From a virus, in the IMG/VR virus record IMGVR_UViG_3300028394_002328, positions 1 to 64,000 of that record: DNA of 64,000 nucleotides. One strand, written 5' to 3'. Position 1 is the first letter of the stretch. Each line of letters begins with the position of its first letter. Shown here in pieces: positions 1 through 8,716 of this stretch. The translations under genes were made by a program, and so were the position numbers. A model generated the notes under the pieces. That model was not told the DNA's origin. It saw nothing but the letters and a program-made list of their open reading frames with translations, and ran no database searches.

Positions 1-1082
1 CAGGGGATCAAGAAGCAATAGAAAATGAATCAAACAAAAAATTACGCTGGTATAATATATCCAGTGTATTGACCGAAGCAGCATGGGATCCTTTATTAAA
101 AGATTTTGCATATAAAATTACATATATCATTGTTCCTTATGAAATACCCATTATACTTTCTGCATATGCTGATAGAACTACTCCGTATTATGGCCCAGTG
201 AAAAGATATGATTATTGGTATACTGGTAAAAATACTGAAGTAATAAAATATGAACAAACACTTAACAATGCTTATTTTACAGTAAGCTTGGGTTCAGATG
301 GTATTAGTTCAAAGTCTACTGGCGGCGGCGCAGATGTTCCAATTAATACACAAGGTAAACGTCAATCTACTGCTAGACAAGGTAAATTAGATGTAGGATA
401 TGAAGCACAAAATAGCGTTACTACTAGTTTATATGAACCCGGAGCTTGGGCAAGTGCTAAGATTGAAATTTTAGGCGACCCTGATTGGTTAGCAGGTGAG
501 CCTCCAGGTGATCCAGCTTTATACACGCCCTTTCAGGGAACAGATTTTAGAGTAGATTTTAATGCAGGACAGGTATTTATTGAAATAGATTTCAAAGAAG
601 CATTAGACTATGTCCATAGTACTGGAACGCTGCGTATTAACGAAGATTTGTTATTGTGGGATTATCCACCTGAAATTAAAAAGAAAGTTACGGGAATTAG
701 TTTCAGAGTGATTGATATAACACATATGTTTAGAAATGGCAAATTTACTCAAGAATTAAATTGTGCTATTAATACTTTTGGATTTGATCAAGGATATGAA
801 GGCTCTAAACGAGAAACAGATGATAGAGCTAGATCACAAGAAAATCAAAGTGATGCTGAAACAAAGAGGTTAGCTTCAAAAGCTCCAGTTGGATTAGTAT
901 CGGATTCTCCCCCGCCTAATAGGGATACAAATGGCAATCTAAATAATCCTACAAGAAATACTGTAGTTAATAACCAAGAAACTATTAACACTAAAAATGG
1001 ACCAGTAGCTAATGATGATAGTGGTCTAGAACAACTATCATCGGGTACTACTCCAACTACAGGCGCCGGCAGGGAAAATTAA
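1..1082 (+). CDS. Baseplate/hub-type structural protein (5' truncated)
   Basis: The reading frame is open from base 3, so the gene runs off the left edge; the in-frame TTG at 69 is unlikely to be the true start. About 359 residues are visible. The visible part is rich in beta-type sequence with many Tyr and Trp residues (for example DYWYTG and LLLWDYPPEIKKK) and ends in a polar Asn/Gln/Ser/Thr-rich tail of about 90 residues that looks disordered. It ends one base before the gp5-like gene, so the two are co-transcribed and probably partners. Position beside the spike suggests a hub component, possibly gp27-like, but I see no diagnostic motif. Structural role is inferred from context; the exact identity is open. 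Confidence 0.5.
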   Translation, partial: GDQEAIENESNKKLRWYNISSVLTEAAWDPLLKDFAYKITYIIVPYEIPIILSAYADRTTPYYGPVKRYDYWYTGKNTEVIKYEQTLNNAYFTVSLGSDGISSKSTGGGADVPINTQGKRQSTARQGKLDVGYEAQNSVTTSLYEPGAWASAKIEILGDPDWLAGEPPGDPALYTPFQGTDFRVDFNAGQVFIEIDFKEALDYVHSTGTLRINEDLLLWDYPPEIKKKVTGISFRVIDITHMFRNGKFTQELNCAINTFGFDQGYEGSKRETDDRARSQENQSDAETKRLASKAPVGLVSDSPPPNRDTNGNLNNPTRNTVVNNQETINTKNGPVANDDSGLEQLSSGTTPTTGAGREN

Positions 1083-1083
1083 T

Positions 1084-4000
1084 ATGGAAAATGGATTTAA
1101 ACCACTAGGGCCTACAAAATCAAGTAAACCAAATTCTGGTGGAGGTGTAACCAGAGAAGTTCCTGTACTTGGCGTAGTTAAAAATAATATAGACCCTACT
1201 AGGTCTGGTAGACTACAAGTCTATATAAGTGATTTGGGAGATGACAACCCTGATGAATCTGAAAGTTGGGTAACAGTTTCGTACATGACGCCTTTTTACG
1301 GGTTTGTAACACCCAAAGCCCCTACTGAAGGGTTCGGAGATTATAAAGCGAATCCAAGTTCATATGGTATGTGGTATAGTCCACCTGACTTAGGCACAAC
1401 CGTTATATGTATCTTTATCAACGGTGACCCTAACTATGGATATTGGATTGGATGTGTGCCCAAGCCTGAAGCATTATATATGGTGCCCGCAATTGGAGCC
1501 AGTCAAAATATTATTGCTAACACCGAGGGTGAAGCAGAAGGCTATGGTGGTGCAACTAGATTGCCCGTCACTAACATTAATACCAATAATGAATCAATTT
1601 CAGATACCGCAGATTTCTTAACGCAACCCAAGCCAGTTCATAGCTATAGTGCTATGATTCTTAACCAACAGGGTTTAATTAGAGACCCTGTTAGAGGAGC
1701 TATTAGTAGCAGCGCACAACGTGAAAGTCCAAGTAGAGTTGGTTGGGGAGTAAGTACTCCCGGACGTCCTATTTATGACGGTGGTTATGATGATGCGACT
1801 ATTGTAGATGCAGCCACTAGTGGTGCAGCAGATGAAGGATTGGTAGTAGTAGCAAGGCGTGGCGGTCATTCTATAGTTTTAGATGACGGTGACATTTTAG
1901 GACAGGACCAACTTATAAGAATTCGCAGTGCTGCTGGTCATCAAATTTTAATGAGTGATGATGCACAGACACTTTTCATCATTCATAGCAATGGACAAAG
2001 TTATATTGAATTAGGCAAAGAGGGTACAATAGACATGTACTCTACCAACAGTGTGAATATTAGAACTCAAGGAGATTTAAATTTACACGCAGATAATAAT
2101 ATCAACATTAATGCTAAGAAAAAATTAAACATTAAAGCTGAAGATATTAATATTGAATCTGAGAAAACTACTTCTCAAAAAGTAGGCACAAATAATAGTG
2201 TTTATACTATGGGCACGTTTACACACAAAGTAGATGGTGCAATGAGTATGGCAGCAGGCGGCGAAGGCTCATATGCTAGTGGCGGCGTAATGTATGTCAA
2301 TGGCGATAAGGTAAATTTAAATACAGGAGCTACTTCAACTACCCCACAGGTTGTCCCTGCGATACCTATTTTAGCACAGACTGACACATTATATGATTCA
2401 TCAAAAGGATATGTTGCCGCACCTGGTAAATTACAAACTATTGTGTCCAGAGCACCTGCACACTCTCCGTGGGCAAACGCAGGACAAGGTGTTGATGTTA
2501 AAACTAGTAGTAGTGCAAGTTCTGAATTACCTCCTGCTCCTAGTCCAGCTGTAGAAGCAACTAATACCGCAGCGGCTGCATCCACTACTGCTGCACCCGC
2601 AACACCGGCGACTATTGCTACAGTTCCTCCCGTAACTGCTGCCAGTGGTACGATGGATTCAAATACTACTGGAGCAATGGTTAGCGCATCGGCAACAACT
2701 GTGGCTGAAGGGCCGGCTAGTAGAGCGATTCAAGCAGGCGCAGGCGTTGTATCTTCTTCACAAGGACCGGTTGCGGCAGTGGGTGCATTGGCGCAAACTC
2801 CTGCACAATTAGAATCTGCTGGCATATTAAAACCAGGATCAGCAACTTTAGTTAACAGTTTAGTACAAGGTGGATCCAATGTACAGGCTGCAATGACTAA
2901 CAATTTATTCACAGGTGTTCCTGGCGCAGAAAATTTAAAGGCATTGACTAGTAATATCCCTGCTCAAGTCAACGCTAAAGTAACTACTTTCCAACAAGCT
3001 CAAACTGCCTTAACAGGTGCAGGTGTAATTACAGGAAAAGAAAGTCCGGTCGCTACAGCAGGATTAATAATGGCAGGTGCTTCGGCGGGTGTAGGGGCTA
3101 CACTTAACACAATGAGTTCTTTAGTTAGCTCTAGCACTATAAATTCTTTAGGAAAAACATTAGGAGCTGCTGCTAATTTATCAAATGCATTGGGTGCAGG
3201 TGGTTCAGCAAAAGCACTACTTAGCACTTCTAGTGCTATTACTAGCACATTAAAGGCAGGCAACTTAGCGGCTGGATTGGCTCAAACAGTTTCAGGCGGC
3301 CTTGGGTCAATTGCTGAAGCGTCTAAAGCGTTGAATCAATTACAGGGATTAAACAATGCAATAATAAGTGCATCTAGAGGACCCGCAGCACAGGCGTTTG
3401 GGGCGATATTAGGTACTCTTAAACCATTAAAAGTAGGTATCCCACAAAACTTATTCAGCATTGCAAGAAACGCATTAAAAACTGCTGATGCAGTTTCTAA
3501 AGGTGATTTAATTAAATCTGCTACTGGGGCATTGTCAACTATCGGGGCAATAGGGGGTCCAGGTACTAGTAAAATCACTGGTGCATTGTCTGGTACGGTA
3601 AATGCTATAGGTGTGCTTTCTTCTGCTACTACACCGGCTGCTGCATTCCGTGGGTTAACGGGCATAATAGGTGGTATAGGTAGCGTAGGATCTGCGACTG
3701 GCAATAAAAATGTTTCTCAAATTTCAAAACAAGTTAACTCTGCACTATCAGGTGCTAACAGAATATTACAGGCAGGAACACAATTATCAAAAGCTACTGA
3801 TATTGCTGGCTCACTAAATGCAACTGCAAATGCGGTGCGTGGAGCTAGTCAATTGAACACAGCATTAGGCGGAATATCCGCACTAGCTAGTGGAATCTCC
3901 AATCTACCCGGTGGACAAAAATCTATTTCTAGTGTAGTAAATAAATCAGCTAATTCATTGACCGCTGCATTACCTGCTGCATTAGCCGTAGGAGCATTAG

Positions 4001-4827
4001 TGTCTACTACATTGTCTGCTGCAAAAAATAATATATCACCTCAGTTAAGTTTGCAAGGTGCTACTGCGGGAATACAAGGAATAGCCGGCGGCGTGACAAA
4101 TGCAATAGCATCTAGTCCAATTGGAAAATTAGCATCTGCTATAGGTGGTACAGGATTGTCTAGTTTAACAGGCGGCGCCACTAGTGTTGCTAGTGCAGTA
4201 GGATTAAGTAATCCTGCATCAGCATTATCTACTGTGGCTAGTCTTGCCGGCACAGCAGCAGCATTTAGTAATCCTCTAACAGCATTAACAGCAGGCATAC
4301 CCGGCGGATTAACTGGAGGTATACCTGATATTGCTGGTCAACTCGGTGGTGCATTAGACAAGCTTAAATCAGGTTCTAGTAGTCTTTCATCATTGGCACT
4401 AAGTGGCCTACCCCCGGGTGCTGCGGCTGAGATAAATGCAGCAATGTCATCACTTGCGTCAGTTGGTGCTTCTCCTGTTAAACTCCCAACAGTAGCATCA
4501 AACACTTTTGATAGAAGTGAAATTACCGCACAAATAGGTTCACTATTAGGTGATCCAAAAATACCTAAACCAAACTTTACCGGCGAAATTCCAAGTGCAG
4601 CAAAAGCAGCACTACAAGCAGCGCAGGAAAAAGTTACAAAATCTACTATGGTAAGTTCAGAGGTAGCTACACTTTCTATAGACTTAAAACAAGCTCAATC
4701 ACAATTAGAAGCGGCCGAACAATCATTACCACCAGGCGATCCTCAACTAGAAACTACTAAAGAAAAGGTACTAGATTTAGTTGCTAAACTTGAAGCCAAG
4801 AGCCAAGAGCTATCTTCGTTGACATAA
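1084..4827 (+). CDS. 5: gp5-like baseplate hub/tail spike with long Ala/Gly-rich C-terminus
   Basis: This 1247-residue protein starts with an OB-fold typical of T4 gp5 and VgrG-type spikes at about residues 24-128 (VLGVVKNNIDPTRSGRLQVY, later GTTVICIFINGDPNYGYWIG). Residues about 250-360 carry short alternating hydrophobic repeats (NININAKKKLNIKAEDINIE) like the gp5 C-terminal beta-helix that forms the membrane-piercing needle. Residues about 440-1190 are a low-complexity Ala/Gly/Ser/Thr stretch, followed by a likely coiled coil at about 1195-1247. T4 gp5 is 575 residues with a lysozyme domain between OB-fold and helix; no lysozyme motif is visible here. It follows the truncated hub-like gene and precedes gp25. 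The protein should sit at the centre of the baseplate. The spike assignment is firm; the role of the long tail is unknown. Confidence 0.85.
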   Translation: MENGFKPLGPTKSSKPNSGGGVTREVPVLGVVKNNIDPTRSGRLQVYISDLGDDNPDESESWVTVSYMTPFYGFVTPKAPTEGFGDYKANPSSYGMWYSPPDLGTTVICIFINGDPNYGYWIGCVPKPEALYMVPAIGASQNIIANTEGEAEGYGGATRLPVTNINTNNESISDTADFLTQPKPVHSYSAMILNQQGLIRDPVRGAISSSAQRESPSRVGWGVSTPGRPIYDGGYDDATIVDAATSGAADEGLVVVARRGGHSIVLDDGDILGQDQLIRIRSAAGHQILMSDDAQTLFIIHSNGQSYIELGKEGTIDMYSTNSVNIRTQGDLNLHADNNININAKKKLNIKAEDINIESEKTTSQKVGTNNSVYTMGTFTHKVDGAMSMAAGGEGSYASGGVMYVNGDKVNLNTGATSTTPQVVPAIPILAQTDTLYDSSKGYVAAPGKLQTIVSRAPAHSPWANAGQGVDVKTSSSASSELPPAPSPAVEATNTAAAASTTAAPATPATIATVPPVTAASGTMDSNTTGAMVSASATTVAEGPASRAIQAGAGVVSSSQGPVAAVGALAQTPAQLESAGILKPGSATLVNSLVQGGSNVQAAMTNNLFTGVPGAENLKALTSNIPAQVNAKVTTFQQAQTALTGAGVITGKESPVATAGLIMAGASAGVGATLNTMSSLVSSSTINSLGKTLGAAANLSNALGAGGSAKALLSTSSAITSTLKAGNLAAGLAQTVSGGLGSIAEASKALNQLQGLNNAIISASRGPAAQAFGAILGTLKPLKVGIPQNLFSIARNALKTADAVSKGDLIKSATGALSTIGAIGGPGTSKITGALSGTVNAIGVLSSATTPAAAFRGLTGIIGGIGSVGSATGNKNVSQISKQVNSALSGANRILQAGTQLSKATDIAGSLNATANAVRGASQLNTALGGISALASGISNLPGGQKSISSVVNKSANSLTAALPAALAVGALVSTTLSAAKNNISPQLSLQGATAGIQGIAGGVTNAIASSPIGKLASAIGGTGLSSLTGGATSVASAVGLSNPASALSTVASLAGTAAAFSNPLTALTAGIPGGLTGGIPDIAGQLGGALDKLKSGSSSLSSLALSGLPPGAAAEINAAMSSLASVGASPVKLPTVASNTFDRSEITAQIGSLLGDPKIPKPNFTGEIPSAAKAALQAAQEKVTKSTMVSSEVATLSIDLKQAQSQLEAAEQSLPPGDPQLETTKEKVLDLVAKLEAKSQELSSLT

Positions 4828-4830
4828 ATA
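4823..4830 (+). promoter_or_regulatory. CATAAATA late-promoter-like octamer overlapping the gp5 stop
   Basis: CATAAATA matches the T4-type late promoter consensus TATAAATA at seven of eight positions. It overlaps the stop codon of the spike gene and ends 4 nt before the gp25 ATG. If functional, initiation would fall about at the start codon, giving a leaderless message. It could also be a chance match. Confidence 0.4.
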
Positions 4831-4834
4831 CATT

Positions 4835-5284
4835 ATGCCACAATATATAGGATTCAGCACTTTAGGTGCCAATTTACCTAAAACTACTAATGCCCCTACC
4901 GGCAATGATGGCGGAACAGGTAATATTGTTCGGCAAAATACTGTAGGTAAAAAGTTTAGACTAGTAGACGAACCTTTAGTAATACAAGATTTTGTAAACG
5001 CATTAAATATTAGGCAAGGACAAAAAGTAGGTCAGCCTGGATATGGAACTACTCTTTGGTCATTTATTTTTGAACCCAATACTAATGATACACAATTTAA
5101 ATTACAGACTGAAATCCAACGTGTGGCTAGTTTAGACCCTAGACTAATAGTAAACAGTGTGATAGCTTTCCCGCAAGAGCTTGGTATATTAATTGAAGTT
5201 GAAATAGCAGTGGCCCCGTTCAATGAAGCTCAAGTTCTTAGTTTATTTGCAGATACCAATCTTTCGCAGATTTTAATTCAATAA
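4835..5284 (+). CDS. 25: gp25-like baseplate wedge protein
   Basis: The 149-residue product matches the T4 gp25 / P2 gpW wedge family in length and pattern. An N-terminal extension leads into KFRLVDEPLVIQDFVNALN, then QPGYGTTLWSFIFEPN, the hallmark segment of gp25, and a C-terminal half ending in VEIAVAPFNEAQ. In contractile tails gp25 joins the gp6 core bundle and nucleates the sheath at the baseplate. The gene lies 7 bp after the spike gene and about 50 bp before gp6, the usual clustering of wedge genes. The ATG follows a CATAAATA octamer by only 4 nt and has no clear Shine-Dalgarno sequence. The start is supported by the family-like N-terminus. Confidence 0.92.
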   Translation: MPQYIGFSTLGANLPKTTNAPTGNDGGTGNIVRQNTVGKKFRLVDEPLVIQDFVNALNIRQGQKVGQPGYGTTLWSFIFEPNTNDTQFKLQTEIQRVASLDPRLIVNSVIAFPQELGILIEVEIAVAPFNEAQVLSLFADTNLSQILIQ

Positions 5285-5290
5285 TTCTTA

Positions 5291-5305
5291 AAAACCCGAG
5301 GTTTT
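5291..5305 (+). terminator. Small hairpin between gp25 and gp6
   Basis: AAAACC, a three-base loop and GGTTTT form a 6-bp perfect stem just after the gp25 stop codon, but no long U-tract follows. It lies directly upstream of a late-promoter-like octamer, so a weak terminator or processing site between the two transcripts is possible. The stem is short and this is only a candidate. Confidence 0.35.
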
Positions 5306-5311
5306 AGGTAT

Positions 5312-5319
5312 GATAAATA
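5312..5319 (+). promoter_or_regulatory. GATAAATA late promoter upstream of gp6
   Basis: GATAAATA is a near-exact T4-type late octamer, in the longest intergenic gap of the baseplate module and 17 nt before the gp6 ATG. That spacing leaves room for a short leader. It is followed by CTTA, as at the candidate before 56222, which suggests a shared promoter type. Confidence 0.6.
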
Positions 5320-5336
5320 CTTAAAAGAGAAAACAT

Positions 5337-8300
5337 ATGGCTACCAGCTCACGGCAATCAGCATTATTTGGAGTAAATGATTGGCAAGCAATTTACCAAA
5401 CATTTAGAGAAGCAGACTTTCGTAGTTATGACTATGAAACTTTGCGTAAAAGCTTTATTGACTATTTGCGTCTATACTACCCTGAAACTTTTAACGACTA
5501 TATTGAAAGTTCAGAATTCATTGCTCTATTAGACGTTGTTGCTTTTATGGGGCAAGGTCTTGCGTTCCGCAATGACTTAAATACCCGTGAAAATTTTATT
5601 GATACAGCAGAACGCAGAGATAGCGTTATCAAGTTAGCCAATTTGGTTAGCTATAATCCAAAGCGCAATTTAGCCGGACAGGGTTTTCTAAAAGTTATAA
5701 GCATACAAACTACACAGAACATCAACGACCTTAATGGAATCAATTTAGGAAATCTTCCTATACTATGGAATGACCCTGCTAACCCAAATTGGTTAGAACA
5801 ATTCAACACAATTATAAATGCAGCATTAGTTAATACTCAAAGAGTAGGTCGCCCGGGTAACGTAGCAGACTTGTTGGGTGTACTTACAAGTGAATACGCA
5901 TTAAAAATTCCTCAGGATACCTTGCCAATCGTGCCATTCACTAGCACGATAGATGGTATTACTATGAATTTTGAATTAGTAAGTGTTACCAGTGTAGATG
6001 AAGATTATGTTTACGAAATACCACCTGCACCAACAGGTACATTTAATATGGTATATCGTAATGACAAGTTAGGCTATGGTAGTCCTAACACCGGATATTT
6101 CTTTTATTTTAAGCAAGGGACATTACAAAATTACGATTTTATATTAGAACAACAAATTTCTAATCAAGTTGTTAACATTGGGGATATCCAAGGTGTTAAT
6201 AATACAGACACTTGGTTATATCAATTAAATGAAAACAATGGTACAAGATTAGCTTGGAGAAAAGTAGACAATGTATACGCAGATGCTTACCTTCAAACTG
6301 AAACAAGTCAACGTAAAATCTTTGCGGTAGCTTCTAGATTCAATGACCAAGTAGCATATACGTTCGGCGACGGCGTATTCAGTCAAATACCTGTAGGAAC
6401 TTATAGAGCATATGTTCGTGCAGGGAATGCATTAACATATACTATTGATCCAAATGAAATGCAAGGCATTTCAGTATCATTTAATTATGTTGATAGATTT
6501 GGAAAAACACAAATACTAACGGTAGCATTAGCTCTACAGTTACCTGTATCAAATGCTCAAGTTCGTGAACCATTAGCTCAAATTAAACAAAGAGCTCCTA
6601 CTAGGTATTACACACAGAACCGTATGGTAAATGGTGAAGATTATAATAACTTTCCGTATACCTTATATAGTTCTATTATAAAATCTAAAGCTATCAACAG
6701 AAGTTCAGTAGGTGTAAGTAAAAATTTAGACTTACTTGATCCTACAGGAAAATATTCAAGCATTAATTCATTTGCTACAGATGGCGCAATGTGGCAAGAT
6801 GATGCCAATGGTTATCTATCGTTAACTATAAACAACACCGGTAATATTATTACCTTTTTAACAGACACTCTTGGTTCGGTACTATCAAGCAATAGAACTA
6901 CTCAATACTACACACAAAATTATACTCAATACACTATTAACCAAGCATCTGGAGATGGAGTAGTTTATTGGCAAACTAGTTCAGTGGATGCGAATTCATT
7001 AACTGGATATTTTTACAACTTAGTTTCTAATACTGAAACGTCAATTCCAATTGGTACGTATTCTACTAACAACGTTAAGTATATTACACCTGGTGCATTG
7101 ATTAAATTTGTTGCGCCGAGTGGATATTACTTTGATGCTAATAATCGTCTAGTAGCCGGTATCCCTGGACCAAGCGAACAAACTTTTATTTGGACAACTG
7201 TACTAAGTGTTATCGGTGATGGATATAATAATGGTCAGGGTTCTTTTAGTAATGGATCAGGACCAGTTACATTGAATGGTTATGTTCCAGCTGGAGCACA
7301 AATAACTACTGTACTGCCTGCATTTGACAATTCATTATCTAATGCTATTATCCAAGAATGTATTATTAGAATGGAGTTACAACAAAATTTTAGTCTTGTT
7401 TTTAATAATGCATTGACTATTGCAGAAGATCGCTGGAGTATTAGACAGTATAATGATGCTAATTACTTTATCAATTTTTTAAGTTTAGGTAATACAAGAT
7501 ATACAATAAGTTATAGATCATTAAAGTATTACTTTGGTAGTGTACAAGATACTAGATTTACTTTTGACCGAGACAAGTTAGTTTATGATCCTTTTAGTGG
7601 AAAAATTTTACAAGATTTTGTAAAGGTATTAGCCACTAATACCCAGCCAAGTAATAACTATCCTTTAGCTAAAGATATTCAAGTAAATATTATTGGTCAA
7701 ACAGTTGAGAGTGATGGATATATTAATGATTTTGAAGTTGAAGTTGCTAGTACAGATATTAATAATCGTGGATTAATAATAAATCCTACATTTTTCCAAA
7801 CGGTTACTGGTTATACAACCGGCGGAGCAAATACTGGGATCTATGTATTTTTTGAATTAGTAGAAGATGCAATTAATCTTTCACGCTATCAACTTGTTCC
7901 TAGCTCAGAAGTAGTGCAATATCAAACTAAAACTCAGATTGAAGTTGTAAAATATGATTATCCATTAGGTCAATTATTCTATGCATATGGGGACAACTTA
8001 TTCTATACTTCGGTGCAGGATACTACAGTAACCACTCCATACTACTTACTAGTAGAGCAACCACAATATTCAATCAGACCAGGTAGACAGGGTTTACAGT
8101 TTCAATATAGACATAATAGTAACAATACAACTCGTATTGATCCTGCAACTACCAATATTATTGATTTATATGTAGTTACACAAGCATATTACACTAACTA
8201 TCAAAAATATATTCAAGATACGACGAACACAGTGCCCATGCCACCTAAACCAACTATCAGTGAACTAACGCAGGACTATGGGCAAGTAAATGATTATAAA

Positions 8301-8708
8301 ATGTTAACTGACAGCGTAATATTAAACAGTGTAATATTCAAGCCATTATTTGGACCTAAGGCGGCTGCTAACCTTAGAGGTACTATTAAAGTTATAAAAA
8401 ATAATAACGTAAATGCTAGTAATAGTGAGATTCGTACAGCAGTTCTTACTGCCATGAATGCTTATTTTAATATTAATAATTGGAATTTTGGAGATACTTT
8501 TTACTTCTCTGAATTGAGTGCTTATCTGCATGATCAGGTTGGAGAATTAATTAGTTCTGCTGTATTAGTTCCAAACGATCCTACAATGTCATTTGGCGAT
8601 CTATATGAAATTAAATGTGCGCCATATGAGATTTTCGTCAATGCTGCTACTGCCGATGATGTATTGGTTATTGCAGCGCTCACTCCCGCCGAGTTACAAA
8701 TTAGATAA
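5337..8708 (+). CDS. 6: gp6-like baseplate wedge protein
   Basis: The 1123-residue product opens with a typical gp6 N-terminal region: FIDYLRLYYPETFNDYIES, then FIALLDVVAFMGQGLAFRND and a following NPKRN segment. In T4, gp6 dimers link the baseplate wedges into the iris that surrounds the hub. T4 gp6 is 660 residues, so this protein is much longer; the extra length lies in the middle, which is beta-rich with many Tyr, Asn and Thr residues. The C-terminal part (about residues 990-1123) includes KPLFGPKAAANLRGTIKVI and a short domain resembling the gp6/gpJ C-terminus. It lies between gp25 and the giant gene, matching T4 gene order. A GATAAATA octamer lies upstream. Confidence 0.9.
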   Translation: MATSSRQSALFGVNDWQAIYQTFREADFRSYDYETLRKSFIDYLRLYYPETFNDYIESSEFIALLDVVAFMGQGLAFRNDLNTRENFIDTAERRDSVIKLANLVSYNPKRNLAGQGFLKVISIQTTQNINDLNGINLGNLPILWNDPANPNWLEQFNTIINAALVNTQRVGRPGNVADLLGVLTSEYALKIPQDTLPIVPFTSTIDGITMNFELVSVTSVDEDYVYEIPPAPTGTFNMVYRNDKLGYGSPNTGYFFYFKQGTLQNYDFILEQQISNQVVNIGDIQGVNNTDTWLYQLNENNGTRLAWRKVDNVYADAYLQTETSQRKIFAVASRFNDQVAYTFGDGVFSQIPVGTYRAYVRAGNALTYTIDPNEMQGISVSFNYVDRFGKTQILTVALALQLPVSNAQVREPLAQIKQRAPTRYYTQNRMVNGEDYNNFPYTLYSSIIKSKAINRSSVGVSKNLDLLDPTGKYSSINSFATDGAMWQDDANGYLSLTINNTGNIITFLTDTLGSVLSSNRTTQYYTQNYTQYTINQASGDGVVYWQTSSVDANSLTGYFYNLVSNTETSIPIGTYSTNNVKYITPGALIKFVAPSGYYFDANNRLVAGIPGPSEQTFIWTTVLSVIGDGYNNGQGSFSNGSGPVTLNGYVPAGAQITTVLPAFDNSLSNAIIQECIIRMELQQNFSLVFNNALTIAEDRWSIRQYNDANYFINFLSLGNTRYTISYRSLKYYFGSVQDTRFTFDRDKLVYDPFSGKILQDFVKVLATNTQPSNNYPLAKDIQVNIIGQTVESDGYINDFEVEVASTDINNRGLIINPTFFQTVTGYTTGGANTGIYVFFELVEDAINLSRYQLVPSSEVVQYQTKTQIEVVKYDYPLGQLFYAYGDNLFYTSVQDTTVTTPYYLLVEQPQYSIRPGRQGLQFQYRHNSNNTTRIDPATTNIIDLYVVTQAYYTNYQKYIQDTTNTVPMPPKPTISELTQDYGQVNDYKMLTDSVILNSVIFKPLFGPKAAANLRGTIKVIKNNNVNASNSEIRTAVLTAMNAYFNINNWNFGDTFYFSELSAYLHDQVGELISSAVLVPNDPTMSFGDLYEIKCAPYEIFVNAATADDVLVIAALTPAELQIR

Positions 8709-8716
8709 TTATATAT

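Noticed and set aside
2202-4298. Several minus-strand ORFs of 60-130 codons under the spike gene's Ala/Gly-rich part
   Set aside because: They are frame shadows of GC-richer low-complexity codons; they lack ribosome sites and their products are Ala/Pro/Val-rich with no domain.
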